A DNA stretch of 64,000 bases from Psychrobacter sp. WY6 (GCF_018448495.1 NZ_CP049902.1:310001-374000); one strand, 5' to 3'. Shown: positions 40,372 to 51,260, counted from the stretch's first letter. Notes: a model not told the origin generated them from the letters alone. Numbers and translations: made by a program.

Positions 40372-41322
40372 ATGAAAATACTTTTAAGGGTCAAACCCTC
40401 TTCCTCCGTTTTACTGGCTGCTATCTTTGCTATTGGTGCGGTTAGCCTGTCAGGCTGTAGTGAATCAGATACCAAGGCTGTCGACCGTGTCGAAGAAGCT
40501 GAAGCATTGGCCCGAGTTAAGTCACTTGAGGCACGTGCCGCAGAAATTAAAGACGAGATGGCTGCAAATCCAAGCGCCAAACTGACCGTTAGCATGCCAG
40601 ATGAGTCCACTATTCCAGATGATGAGTTCGGCGCAGCAGTACGTCGCGGCTTACAAATCGCCAATCATACTTATAAAGAAATGCCTGACAATGTCGGCAA
40701 CCAGTTGAATTGTACCAGCTGTCACTTGGGTAACGGCTCAGAGGCTTACGCGGCGCCTTGGAATGGTATGCCGGGCATTTATCCTATTTATCGGTCACGT
40801 GCTGGTCGCGTTAATTCAATACAAGAGCGCATCAATGGCTGTTTTGAACGCTCAATGAATGGCAAAGCACTTGATCTAGGTTCAGATGATAAGAATGCGA
40901 TGGTGTCTTATATGAGCTGGCTATCACAGGGTTTGCCTTATGGTGTCTCGCCTGAAGGTCGCGGTTTTGTTAAGGTAGACAAAACTTTAGAGCCAAATAC
41001 GGACAATGGTAAAAAGCTGTTTGCTGAAAAATGTAGGGTTTGCCATGGTGAAAACGGCGAAGGTCAATATAACGACGATGGCACTTATATCTATCCAGCA
41101 GTAGCTGGAGACAAGTCCTTCAACGATGGCGCAGGTATGGCGCGAACTTATACAGCAGCGGCCTTTATCAAGGGCAAAATGCCGTTTGGTCAAGGTAACT
41201 CGCTTAGTGACCAAGAAGCGGTCGATATTGCCGCTTACTTTACCCATCTGCCGCGACCTATCAAAGCCAACAAAGACAAAGACTGGCCAAATGGTGATGC
41301 CCCTAAAGATGTACGCCGCTAA
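40372..41322 (+). CDS. Dihaem cytochrome c lipoprotein, TsdA-like
   Basis: A 316-residue lipoprotein (signal peptide ending in the lipobox VSLSGC) with two haem sites, CTSCH near residue 117 and CRVCH near 223. INGCFERSMNG between them has the Cys that serves as an unusual axial ligand in thiosulfate dehydrogenase TsdA, and KMPFGQ supplies a Met-type ligand to the second haem. Predicted to oxidise thiosulfate to tetrathionate (or the reverse) in the periplasm. An Ala/Glu-rich helix (about 30-65) links the anchor to the haem domains. RBS AAGGATA. Confidence 0.82.
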   Translation: MKILLRVKPSSSVLLAAIFAIGAVSLSGCSESDTKAVDRVEEAEALARVKSLEARAAEIKDEMAANPSAKLTVSMPDESTIPDDEFGAAVRRGLQIANHTYKEMPDNVGNQLNCTSCHLGNGSEAYAAPWNGMPGIYPIYRSRAGRVNSIQERINGCFERSMNGKALDLGSDDKNAMVSYMSWLSQGLPYGVSPEGRGFVKVDKTLEPNTDNGKKLFAEKCRVCHGENGEGQYNDDGTYIYPAVAGDKSFNDGAGMARTYTAAAFIKGKMPFGQGNSLSDQEAVDIAAYFTHLPRPIKANKDKDWPNGDAPKDVRR

Positions 41323-41349
41323 TTAAAACAAGCTCATAATTTATATAGT

Positions 41350-41386
41350 AAAAAAGCCCAGCTATTTAAGTAGCTGGGCTTTTTTA
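41350..41386. terminator. Bidirectional terminator after the cytochrome gene
   Basis: AAAAAAGCCCAGCTA / TAGCTGGGCTTTTTT stem between the convergent cytochrome and permease genes. Confidence 0.93.
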
Positions 41387-41426
41387 CTATTGATAGTTAG
41401 GACAATTTGCGTCCTTTATCTTTAAT

Positions 41427-42520
41427 TTAAGGCAATTTCATATCACCATCAACCAGCCAGCCCACGCGGCGCATCACATGAGCGACCACCCCTGCAATTA
41501 GGGCAGGTAATACAAACATCAACAGGATAATCGCTGTCCATAATTGACCCGTACTCATGATGTCTTGTGACGCTTCAATCACTCCAAATACGCCGACCAA
41601 TCCAGCGGTACCCATACCCGCACCCGTTGCCGTACATGCCAGTCCAAAACCTACTGTCGCAATAGGACCAACGATGGCGCTGGCAATCACAGCAGGCAAC
41701 AACCCAGCGGTTTTTTTAACACATTAGGAATCTGTAGCATACTGGTGCCCAGACCTTGAGATATTACGCCACTGACGCCGTTGTCTTTAAAGCTTGCAAC
41801 GGCAAAGCCAATCATGTGTGCCGCACAGCCTACTACTGCTGCCCCGCCTGATACGCCGCCAAGCCCAATTGCGATACAAATAGCAGCGCTGGACGTTGGC
41901 AATGTCAATAAAATACCCACTACCACTGCAATCACAATACCCATTAACAGAGGCTGTAACTCAGTGGCCGCTTGAATACCTTGACCAATGGCAGCGACCG
42001 CAGCGACGATAGGTGGATTCAATAGGGCGCAAACTGCTAATGCTACCGCGCATACCAATAAAGGAACCAATAGAATATCGAGCTTGGTTTTGCCAGCGAC
42101 CCAAGTACCAGCACGATAAGCAAATACCGAGGTCAAATACGCCCCTATCGGATTCCCCGGTAAGGCGGCAAAGGTCGCAGGTCCACCTACTTGGGGCGTA
42201 AATAACGTCCCTGCCATTAATGCTTCAGAGTGTGCGCCAAGCATACCCGCCACCAAGCAGCTGAGCATGACGAGCGTCGGTGCTTTAAGGTAATAGGCGA
42301 TACCTACTCCGATACCCGCACCCATTAGTACTGAGGCAAGCTTGCCCACCGCAACCAATGCGGGCAAATCTAACCAGCCACCGATTTGCGAGATGATTAG
42401 ACCAGCAATCAACGTGACAAATAGCCCTAAAGCCATGCCAGTAAACGCATCAATAAAATACTTTTGGAAAAATGCTTTAATGAAGCTGGTAGGCGGTGTT
42501 GCTAAATGAGAGACAGTCAT
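41427..42520 (-). pseudogene. PTS EIIC-like membrane transporter, one frameshift
   Basis: A polytopic protein of about 364 aa resembling the PTS_EIIC_2 family of sugar-transport-like permeases: about ten hydrophobic segments, Gly/Ala-rich motifs such as GAHSEALMAGTLFTPQVGGPATF and LPGNPIGAYLTSVFAYRAG. The frame breaks in an A7 run (41711-41717). One extra A gives NVLKKTAGLLPAVIASAIVGP and continues to MRRVGWLVDGDMKLP. No phosphotransferase partner genes are nearby, so PTS coupling is doubtful. ATG 42520 is preferred over GTG 42526. Confidence 0.8.
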
Positions 42521-42595
42521 AGCCACGCTCTTTATAAAATTTTTGATGAAAGGTAATAAACCAACAGAAAAATAACTTTGCTAAAAATCAGAGAT

Positions 42596-42627
42596 AAAAA
42601 AAACGTCATTGCGACGCTTTTTTTATT
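42596..42627. terminator. Terminator after the SPOR-domain gene
   Basis: A-run, CGTC/GACG short stem and T-run. Weak GC core but clear runs on both sides. Confidence 0.6.
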
Positions 42628-42665
42628 ATTCATAAAGAACTATAACTGTTATTAAACAGCGCAAC

Positions 42666-43481
42666 TTAACGACGCTGTTCAACGATGATGGAATCAATAC
42701 CGTTATTCTGTAGGCGCTGCTGAGCAGTGGTTACTGCTTGGCGGTTATTCATCGGGCGAGAAATAACTTGATAGATTGGCAAACCATTACCCGTCGTATT
42801 CTTGACCACGCGAGCGTCTACACCTGCCATCAACACTTGAGCACGGCGGCGATCTGCTTCATCCGCATCACCGAAGCTGTTGATCTGCAAAATATAAGTT
42901 GCCGCAGGTTTTGCAGCCTGAACGCTAGCAGTACCTGCGCCTGCATTATTGGTGGACGTATTATTGCTACTAGCAGGCGTCGATCCATCATAGGTCGCGT
43001 CTTCTTCAACGATCACAATGTCATCGCCGCTATTACTGGTAGCAGCGTTATTGCCACGACTGGGCGCAATAACCGTGTTTTCAGAGATACCAAAGTTACC
43101 AGTATCATCATTGCGACTGGCTGAGCCATCCTCAGGTTGAGTCACCACCACATCAGGCTCAAAGGCACTGATATCCCCTATGCGATCATTGCCTGTCTCA
43201 GCAATATCTTCATCAGGAATAGTCGCCATCTCTTGATTGGGCAAAATATCATAGAACTCATAATCACCATTATCAGTATCAGTGTCGACACGTGGCTGCA
43301 CCTGACGATCAGGATCATTACCAGCGGTGCTGTCAGCGGGACTGAAATCAAATAATGGTGACAAGTATATAAATACCCCTATCATAAGGGTCAATACCGC
43401 CCCGACAAACATCCACAATAAGCCTGATACGCTACTTGTTTTGCGTTTTTCAGTCGCACCTTTAGGTTTTTTGGCTAGCAT
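42666..43481 (-). CDS. SPOR-domain cell-division-type protein (FtsN-like)
   Basis: A 271-residue bitopic protein: a short basic cytoplasmic tail (KKPKGATEKRK), one transmembrane helix (about 20-42), a long acidic Asn/Asp/Thr-rich periplasmic linker with the motif YEFYDILPNQEM, and a C-terminal SPOR domain (about 192-271; TYILQINSFGDADEADRRRAQVL...). SPOR domains bind denuded septal peptidoglycan. The position directly downstream of argS is the arrangement seen in other Moraxellaceae. RBS AGGGAG. FtsN identity is likely but not proven. Confidence 0.85.
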   Translation of the reverse strand: MLAKKPKGATEKRKTSSVSGLLWMFVGAVLTLMIGVFIYLSPLFDFSPADSTAGNDPDRQVQPRVDTDTDNGDYEFYDILPNQEMATIPDEDIAETGNDRIGDISAFEPDVVVTQPEDGSASRNDDTGNFGISENTVIAPSRGNNAATSNSGDDIVIVEEDATYDGSTPASSNNTSTNNAGAGTASVQAAKPAATYILQINSFGDADEADRRRAQVLMAGVDARVVKNTTGNGLPIYQVISRPMNNRQAVTTAQQRLQNNGIDSIIVEQRR

Positions 43482-43583
43482 GGATCTGTTTCTCCCTACT
43501 GAATCTAACTATCATCAAATTATGGCTGGCAGTCATCTATACTCATACTACATGTTAGAAAGTTACTATATACTAGAAAAAAA

Positions 43584-45413
43584 CTACATGCTAGATGGTG
43601 CCGACAACCCTAACAAACTAAGACCATTGGCCAATACTTGACGTACGGCTTTAGACAAACGCAAACGGGCTTGCATCAATTCCATCTCATCCGAGCTTGG
43701 TGTCTCACCTGAGGTCAAACTCACTGGCAAAATGCGATTACTGTCATACCAACCATGAAATAGCGCTGCCAACTCTTTAAGATAGTTGGTCAAGACATGT
43801 GGCTCATAACCCGTCGCGGCGCGTAATAATGTCGCTGGATATCCTGCTAATAATTTAATCAGCTCGTCTTCGTTTGGTGCACTAAGTAAGTTTTGGTGTT
43901 CTAAACCAATCGCATCATCTACCACAAGACCACTGTTTTGTAGTTTTTCTAATACTCGGCAAACACGAGCATGCGCGTATTGAATGTAATACACTTGATT
44001 GTCTTTGCTTTGTGATTTAGCCAGCTCCAAATCAAAATCAATATGCACTTCAGGCTTACGGGCGACATAATAAAAACGCGCGGCGTCGTTACCAACTTCG
44101 GTACGTAAATCACGCAGGGTGACAAATTGACCTGAACGCGAGGACATTTGCACTTTTTCACTACCACGCCATAGTGCAACAAATTGCACAAGCACCACAT
44201 CTAAACGATCAGCATCAATACCAAGCGCCAATAAAGCAGCTTTTACGCGTGGCACATAACCATGGTGATCGGCACCCCAAACATTGACCACTTTATCAAA
44301 ACCGCGATCAAATTTGTTTTTGTGATAGGCAATATCAGAAGCAAAATAAGTAGATTGACCATTGGCACGGCGCACAACACGGTCTTTTTCATCACCAAAA
44401 TCGGTTGATTTAAACCAAATATTACCGTCTTTTTCGTATAGATAGCCTTTTTCATCTAAGGTTTGCAAGACTGGCTCAATATCGCTATCAATAGACCGTT
44501 CGCTAAACCAGCACTCGTAGCGCACACCAAAGTCATTTAAGTCATCTTTGATATCGGCTAAAATACTGCTCAATGCCGCATTTAAAAACAGCTCATAACC
44601 TTCACCAAGCAAGGCTTTACTGTTGGCAATCAAGCCATCAATATGCGCTTCTTTGTCACCTGATAGCAGTGTTTTTTCGCCGTCCGCATTGATCTCAAAC
44701 TCAGCATCTGCTGGCACATCTTTAGCGATTGCTGCAAAGCTATGAACGTAATGATCACCGTGTTGCGCTTTTAACGTTTGGGCGATGTCACTGACATAAT
44801 CACCTTGATAACCATTGACTGGGAAGATTATTTGCTCGCCATTGGTTTCCAGATAACGCAAATAGGTACTGGTCGCCAAGATGTCCATCTGCCGACCCGC
44901 ATCGTTGACATAATACTCACGCGTGACGTCATAACCAATCGCTTCAAGCAGGTTTGCCACGCTCATACCGAACGCTGCACCGCGACCATGCCCAACGTGC
45001 AAACTTGACGTTGGATTGGCAGAGACAAACTCAACCTGAATTTTTTGCCCGTCAAACTGATCGCTTAAACCAAAGCGATCTTGCAAGGCAAAGATATCAT
45101 CTAATACCGCAAATTTGGCTTCCGCATTTAAGAACACGTTAATAAAGCCTGGACCTGCAATTTCTACTTGGCGAATGTCTTGGTTTTCAGGCAGCGCATT
45201 GACGATTTTTTCGGCAAGCTGTCGTGGATTGACCTTGGCAGCTTTGGCCGCTGTCAGCGCGATATTACTGGCGAAATCACCATGGCTTAAGTCTTTAGTA
45301 CGGGTGATTTGGCTATTATTTTGCCAATCGCTTGGTAACGTGCCATCTGCTTGTAGGGTTTGAATCGCATCGTTAAATAGTGATGCAAGTGTATCAATTT
45401 GGGCTTGTGACAT
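43584..45413 (-). CDS. argS: Arginyl-tRNA synthetase
   Basis: Class I aminoacyl-tRNA synthetase, 609 residues and intact. N-terminal Add-1 domain, then FVSANPTSSLHVGHGRGAAFG containing the HIGH-type HVGH motif, YVNDAGRQ, and ASDIAYHKNKFDRGFDKVVNVWGADHHGYV. A KMSK-like region reads KVQMSSRSGQFVTLRD. The C-terminal anticodon-binding helices finish at GLSLLGLSAPSSM. Upstream of the SPOR gene on the same strand and likely cotranscribed. Confidence 0.96.
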   Translation of the reverse strand: MSQAQIDTLASLFNDAIQTLQADGTLPSDWQNNSQITRTKDLSHGDFASNIALTAAKAAKVNPRQLAEKIVNALPENQDIRQVEIAGPGFINVFLNAEAKFAVLDDIFALQDRFGLSDQFDGQKIQVEFVSANPTSSLHVGHGRGAAFGMSVANLLEAIGYDVTREYYVNDAGRQMDILATSTYLRYLETNGEQIIFPVNGYQGDYVSDIAQTLKAQHGDHYVHSFAAIAKDVPADAEFEINADGEKTLLSGDKEAHIDGLIANSKALLGEGYELFLNAALSSILADIKDDLNDFGVRYECWFSERSIDSDIEPVLQTLDEKGYLYEKDGNIWFKSTDFGDEKDRVVRRANGQSTYFASDIAYHKNKFDRGFDKVVNVWGADHHGYVPRVKAALLALGIDADRLDVVLVQFVALWRGSEKVQMSSRSGQFVTLRDLRTEVGNDAARFYYVARKPEVHIDFDLELAKSQSKDNQVYYIQYAHARVCRVLEKLQNSGLVVDDAIGLEHQNLLSAPNEDELIKLLAGYPATLLRAATGYEPHVLTNYLKELAALFHGWYDSNRILPVSLTSGETPSSDEMELMQARLRLSKAVRQVLANGLSLLGLSAPSSM

Positions 45414-46143
45414 AAGGATTTGAACTCAGTTAAATACAACAAAAACGGTATAAAAATGTGGCGAATGCGAGCAGCCAATAACTGCCTATTATAATAGCGA
45501 CCGACATTGCAGGGGATAAAATAATACAAAAAAGATAAGTAACCTGTAAATATAACAATCTTTGCCCTGCATTGCACTATGTGCACCAAAATTAGCACTA
45601 AAATCTTACGGTTATGACAGTTAACACTGATAATTTAGGTGACTAGGGCGTGTCCTCATTGTAAAAATGGTGATAAAAAGGAGATAAATTGCCGTTAAAT
45701 AAGGAAAGTAGCGCAAATAATATCGAGATATTGATAAGCTATTTGACGATGTTTGGCAAAATTTAGCCATTTTTAGCCATTTTTATCCCATTTAGAGGAT
45801 AATCGATTGAATTGGAGACACGCCCTAACAGGCGTTGTCTGTGCTTTCATTCACGATAAGTCAGATTGAAATGCTTTAAATAGATCAGGATTTAGCGCTG
45901 TTACCGATCAGTCAGCCCTGCAAATTGTAGCGTTACTGTTGTCTCATACTTAGCAGCAGTTTATACCTGCTCGCTTCCGCGTTATAATAACGGTTTGTAT
46001 TGCTGCCTGCTTTTTTCTGACTTATTTTATGGATTACTGCTTATATCATGAATGGTGATACTTCATTTTGAAGGCAATTATTATCAAAAGATCCATAAAA
46101 TAATATAAATAAAGGCGGCGTTACTACTTTATAGGATTATGCC
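45414..46143. other. Intergenic region argS / DUF2788, with a MITE-like element
   Basis: About 730 bp. The only recognised structure is the 180-bp inverted-repeat element at 45646-45825. The remainder is AT-rich and contains the argS promoter at its left and the DUF2788 promoter at its right. Confidence 0.5.
45646..45825. mobile_element. MITE-like element with GGGCGTGTC ends
   Basis: 180 bp bounded by imperfect inverted repeats: GGGCGTGTCCTCATT on the left and the reverse complement of AATTGGAGACACGCCC on the right, flanked by TA/TA (CTA...TAA). No coding capacity. Internal TAGCCATTTT is repeated in tandem near 45770. The end sequence resembles ends of IS5-type elements; that family link is from memory. 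A degenerate copy of one end lies at 46375-46394. Confidence 0.65.
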
Positions 46144-46362
46144 ATGTTTGCTATTGCTGCCAGTACGGTTACCAGTTGGGGATTGTATGTTTTACTACCC
46201 ATATTCATCGCCTTCTTATTTTTTATTATGTGGGATATCTCTAAAGAATCTCAAGCTGGGCGCGCGGGTACATTTTGGATTTTCTTAGCACTAGGCGCAG
46301 GGTTTGTGGGATTCTTACTCAAGCTATTGTTGGAAGTCGCTTTTAAAAGGTGGTTGATATAA
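46144..46362 (+). CDS. DUF2788 small membrane protein
   Basis: A 72-residue protein with two transmembrane helices. LYVLLPIFIAFLFFIMWDIS and the polar turn KESQAGRAGTFWIF followed by the second helix match the DUF2788 family of proteobacterial inner-membrane proteins. Function unknown. AGGATT upstream of ATG 46144. Lies between the MITE-like element and its partial copy. Confidence 0.85.
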   Translation: MFAIAASTVTSWGLYVLLPIFIAFLFFIMWDISKESQAGRAGTFWIFLALGAGFVGFLLKLLLEVAFKRWLI

Positions 46363-46374
46363 TTTTTATAAACT

Positions 46375-46394
46375 GGGCCGTGTCCTCACTGTCA
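46375..46394 (+). repeat. Degenerate copy of the MITE end
   Basis: GGGCCGTGTCCTCACTGTCA resembles the left end at 45646 with one inserted C and a few substitutions. No matching right end is seen. Just downstream, TGATAGGT / ACCTATCA forms a hairpin. Confidence 0.4.
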
Positions 46395-46517
46395 ATGATA
46401 GGTAATAAATAACTCACCTATCACTGATAAATAGACAGTTAAATGATCAATTAAAAAATGCATGGCTCATAACGGCTTCACTTTATAGTGTGTCAATCAT
46501 TCCTATCAAAATATCAC

Positions 46518-47646
46518 TCACTGAGCCTTGCTATCATTTTTTACGACTTCACTCACGTAAGTTGGTAAATCCCACGCACCACCAGCAAAACCGCGACACA
46601 TTCCTGAGCTGGAATCTTCTGATTTGGCAAATGTTTGACCATTCCAAACCCATATCGCATGATTCCAGCAATCACCAATCCCTCGATCTTTATGTGTTGC
46701 CCAAATCTCGCCATCAGAATAGTCATTGCCTGCCGTAGTGATCAGTTTTGGCTTGCTTGGTTTGTCATGATTAATAAGCCAATAACCCGAACTCTCATTA
46801 TAGGCGCCTTGCCAGCACAGATGGCTAGCAAGCGTATGGAGGGCATCTACGGGTGTAAACGTCCAATTCAGTCTATCAGAACCATACTCTTGCATTCGTT
46901 GGTACGCGTCGGTCTTTGGATTAATCAGCTCACAGTCTCCCATATCATCTTCAGAGCCTATAAGCTCCTTGGCATCAATATCGATCCACTTATTTATATT
47001 CGCTTGAAAATAGGCCCACTTTGACGAATCCAGTTGCTTATTGTCAGCATAGGCATATGCTTTTTTAATCACAGGTTTCGCTTTAGCAGATTTGGGTATT
47101 TGCTTACTAGCGTGATTTTTACTTACCAATGCTATTGGCGTGCCCACTCTGCCTTGTACCTCATCAAGTTTTAGCAGCACGGCACTCATGCCTTTGTCAC
47201 TAACAGACCAATTTTTACCACCTGCTTTTATCTACTATCTTAGTATTTTGACGCGCATGGTTAATAAAGTGTTGCGTTTGCTTGGCGGTTAAATCGTACG
47301 CTGAACCATCAGCATCTGGTTGTAGCATGCCTTGGTTTTTGCCATTTAACCACAGTTCAGCACTATGGTAGGTTTTGTCTGAGGTTTCTGATAAAAACTG
47401 GATTTGGGCAATCGGCAAGGCTTTTTTGGGTATGACGGTTAATAAAATAGAAGCTGGCGTATCGAACATACTCTCATCTGCATAACCTGCTGCGCGACAA
47501 GTCAATGTATTATCACAAACCACTTGCCAATCGTCCTGCACAAAGCCCCACCCTTCAAATGGCGTACCATAGGCAGCATGAGCTGATATGGACGTCAATG
47601 GCAGCAAGCCCTTCATAGCGCTGAGCAAAATCGTTAATTTTTTCAC
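46518..47646 (-). pseudogene. DUF1176 exported protein, one frameshift
   Basis: A periplasmic protein of about 376 aa: signal peptide (about 1-25, ending SISAHA), then WQVVCDNTLTCRAAGYADE, the Cys-pair opening typical of DUF1176. The frame breaks at about 47216-47222 in GATAAAAGCAGGTGGTAAA; reading GGKNWSVSDKGMSAVLLKLDEVQGRVG restores it. The second half has conserved Trp/Cys pairs (HLCWQGAYNESSGYWL, GDCWNHAIWVWNG, GMCRGFAGGAWDLPTYVSEV). Function unknown. Probably intact in vivo. Confidence 0.82.
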
Positions 47647-47683
47647 TGTCCATATTCCTTATGAGTGATACAGTACGCACGCG

Positions 47684-48746
47684 CTACTTTTTGGCAATCA
47701 AAGTCGCACGCATCGGCGCAGGATAGCCTTCAAGCGTTTGCTAGCATCATTAGGATCTAAGAAGTCGGCCAGCGAATGATAAGTCATCCATTCCGTTTTA
47801 CGCTGCTCATCGATAGAAGTCGTTGCCACACATCGACACAACGTACCTCTGAGAATCCTGCTTTTTCTAGCCAGCCTGTCAATGCCGCGACTGATGGTAA
47901 AAAATACACGTTATTCATCTGGGCATAGCGGTCGTGTGGCACCAGTACGGTATTGGCATCACCTTCGATAACCAAGGTTTCAAGCACCAACTCACCGCCT
48001 TTGACCAACTGCCCTTTAAGATGTTGTAAATGCTCAAACGGCGATTGGCGATGATAGAGCACCCCCATGCTAAATACGGTATCAAACAGCTGACTGTGCT
48101 CGGGCAAGGCTTCAAGTGGTACGGGGATATAATGCGTTTTATAGCTATCAGCAGCCCCGACAAAATGACGAATCGCCATAAACTGATGATAAAATAAGCA
48201 AGACGGATCAATGATAATGACTGTATCCGCGCCAGCGCCAGCCATACGCCAGCCGTGATAGCCAGAGCCACCGCCCACATCTAATACGCGACGACCTTTT
48301 AAATTACCCAAATGCGGTGCGACTCGCTGCCACTTCCAATCACTGTGCCATTCGGTATCAATCAATATTGGCGCGGCTTGTTGGTCTTCATTCTGACCAC
48401 TATCAATTTGATTTTCGAGCTGACCACCAATTTGAAAAGGCCCTTTGCGCCACGGCATCAGCTGTTTTAATAATGCCATTGTTTGTTTGCGCTGAGACTC
48501 ACTAAGATTTGCCTCAATCGTCAGGACATCACTGTTCAGATCGACATGATTGACCGTCAAATTCGGCAAGCGTGCTACCGATGCTTGATAAGCAGGTGCA
48601 TGCGCGTAGTTGGCTTTGTCTTTGATATCATTTAACCATGTTGGCAAGCGCGTAAGCCATTCATAAGCACTCGGCTGCTGCTGTGCTAACTCCAACAAAG
48701 TTAAATATAATTCGCGTTCAGCGTGAGTAATAGTGTCGTTAAGCAT
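47684..48746 (-). pseudogene. cmoB: tRNA U34 carboxymethyltransferase CmoB, two frameshifts
   Basis: Transfers a carboxymethyl group from carboxy-SAM (made by CmoA) to 5-hydroxyuridine at tRNA position 34, giving cmo5U. Recognised from WRKGPF, DTEWHSDWKWQRVAPH, RRVLDVGGGSGYHGWRM (SAM site) and SMGVLYHRQSPFEHL. The C-terminus is broken: a loss near 47825 and one A lost near 47732. Repair gives [24 protein letters not shown] and ends in RATLIAKK with stop 47684-47686. Repaired length about 354 aa. Separated from cmoA by the KAP NTPase gene. Confidence 0.93.
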
Positions 48747-48932
48747 AAGATTTCAGTTCGAGTTGATTTATATTTAAATGAATAAAATTAAGAAAAGGTT
48801 AAAATAAAAGAAAATGCACCTCAATATATGAATTCTTCAGAGGTGGTGAAATATGCGTGGCATAGGTTATCTATCTTTAATAACTCAGTTTACGTTTTGT
48901 TGTTACCTAATCTTAAGGTTTAAACTTATATA

Positions 48933-50300
48933 TTATTCAAATGCCATTATATTTGCCGTTTCTAAAATTTGAGCTACAGCTCTATCTCTATATGGAACTT
49001 CTTCCATATAGCTGACATATCTCATGTATGAATTCCATTTTTTTGCTGATCTTCTGATATAGCATAGTTAACCTTATTTTCATTGAAGTCGGTAGTCAGA
49101 GAAGCCATGATAAATTCGCATACTTCAGGTATTTCACGACCGCCCTCTTCAAGGTAAGGTAATTTTTTTACACCCAAGAAATCACCGAGCAAATCAGCAT
49201 CAACAACGCCTTTTCTAATCTCTCTTAAAATATCAGGTCTAAAGCAAACTAGCATAACACCAACTAATCTCAACAACGAATAACCAATATATTCGTCAGG
49301 AATAAAACGATTCGAATTGGATAGTACTTGTACAACTTCTATATGTAGAACTAATGTCTCTATCTCTCTGAGAGAAAGACCTTGATGACCAATGAATTTT
49401 GCAATAAATTTTTTCAAAAGGGTATTTGATAGCAGGCTACTAGATAAGAAACCTTTTTCTCCTATCAGCTGGTAAAAGTAAGCATTAGCAGCTAAAACGG
49501 GATTTGTCATGTGTCGTTGAGAATGCGGTGACAACTCAAACCTAAATTTTATAAATTTATCCAAGTAGCGTTGTGCATCAACTGCCTGACCATAGCAATG
49601 GTTTATAGAAGCTCTCAACTGCTGAGTATTAGTAACAAGTACGAAGCTAACACCTTCAACATCAAAAGTATGCTTGATTATCTCAAGCATATCGACTGCG
49701 AAGTTTGGTCTACAGCGATCAAGTTCATCTATAAATATAATAATAGGGTCTTGAGATGCAATGGCAGTAAGAGCGGTTTGTAATGTTTTTAAACTCTTTT
49801 CTGCCTCCACATGATCTTTGAGTATCAACTCTGCTGTTTTATCTATTGAATCATCAGCTGCTTTTTGAATTACTTCATTAAAATCATTTGCAACGTCAGC
49901 AAAATCTTGTCTCAGAAGATGAGAAACACCAGCTTTAGCAACTGTTTTTTAGGGTGTACCGTACAGCTGGCAATACTCTGTTTATAAAAGCTTTTCTACG
50001 TGGCCCTTCAGGTAAGATTTTAATAATTTCTGCTAATACAGTCATCAAAGGCTCATCAACATGATCAGCTTTGAAAGCGTCAATATAAATTATATTGTGT
50101 GTATCATCTTCCTTCATCAGATTGATAAGTTTATGACAAAACTCAGTTTTACCTGTACCCCAACTGCCGTCGATGACCATTGGCGAAATATCTATATTAG
50201 ATTTTAGGAGCTTAATAGCTTTTTCAGCGATACTTTTACGTTGAAATTCGTCACGCCCACCTTGTCCATCGAATGTTTTTGCCGTAATGTCCATATCCAT
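48933..50300 (-). pseudogene. KAP-family P-loop NTPase, two frameshifts
   Basis: An NTPase of about 455 aa. Walker A VIDGSWGTGKTEFCHKL near residue 45, Walker B PIIIFIDELDRCRPNFAVDMLE, followed by the sensor-type SFVLVTNTQQLR, all typical of KAP NTPases. The frame shifts at the A6 run near 49950 (LKKTVAKAGVSHLL restores it) and again in an A7 run near 49040. Beyond that, translation continues WNSYMRYVSYMEEVPYRDRAVAQI to a stop at 48933. No transmembrane insert is seen, so it is probably soluble. Some KAP proteins act in phage defence; no partner gene is present here. ATG 50300 has RBS AGAAGGA. Confidence 0.8.
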
Positions 50301-50460
50301 TTTATCGTTCCTTCTTAATTTCAATCTAGCTCAGAAAAAATATACGATGCTGTAAAGCGCATCTAGCACACTGAGAAAATGAATGCCTATTTCAACTAAT
50401 GTGTGAAACGCAGGTAATAGCAGATGGAAGGATCAATTCTCACTATGTATTCAAACAACC

Positions 50461-51260
50461 CTACTTAAACGCCACAATAGAGACGAAGTTTAAAAACTGA
50501 AACCACGTCAGATGACGCTGAAAACCAACTTGTGCCAAGCGCGCATGATGCTCGTCTAACGTATCAGTAATTAATACGTTTTCTAACGCATTACGCTTGC
50601 CGCTGATTTCCATCTCGCTATAACCATTGGCGCGTTTAAAATCATAATAACGCTCAACCAACCACGCATCATATTGCTCATCAAAAGCATGGGTTTTTTC
50701 AGTCAATACCAATATGCCGCCTTCGCTTAATGCTGCATAAATTTTCTCTAATACTGCGAATCTATCGGCAGCGGGCAAAAACTGTAGCGTTAAATTTAAA
50801 ATCACCATATCGCAGGGTTCAAGTTCCACATCGCGAATATCAGCGGTAATCACTTCGATGTCATGCTCAGGATAATTTTCACTCAGTAGCGTGGTCGCTT
50901 CGGTCGTCATCGCTGGTGAGATATCAATCGCCTTAATCTGCAAATCTTGCGGCTCAAACTCGCCTGCCAACGTCATGCTTGCTGCACCAGTGAACAGCCC
51001 AAATCATAAATGCGACTGACGCGCTGACCACTATCGCTCTGTTGACGATACTTACAATGACGTCGGGCAAATATGGGCAGCATCGCCAGCACCTGACCAT
51101 AACCGGGCACACTGCGACGAATCATATCAGGGAAACAAGCCACCACTTGCTCATCAAATGAAAAGCGCGCCGCTTTATCGAGTGGTGTAGTAAACGGTTT
51201 GTCAAATAGGGTGTCGTGTTTAACAATAGCAGGCTTAGATTGACTCATGGTGTGACTCAT
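50461..51260 (-). pseudogene. cmoA: Carboxy-SAM synthase CmoA, one frameshift
   Basis: Makes carboxy-S-adenosylmethionine from SAM and prephenate for Cmo[23 protein letters not shown] and [12 protein letters not shown] are diagnostic. One G is missing in CTGGTGCAGC (about 50985); restoring it joins [15 protein letters not shown] to the second frame with [31 protein letters not shown] and [16 protein letters not shown]. Repaired length 266 aa. Divergent from msrA. Confidence 0.93.
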
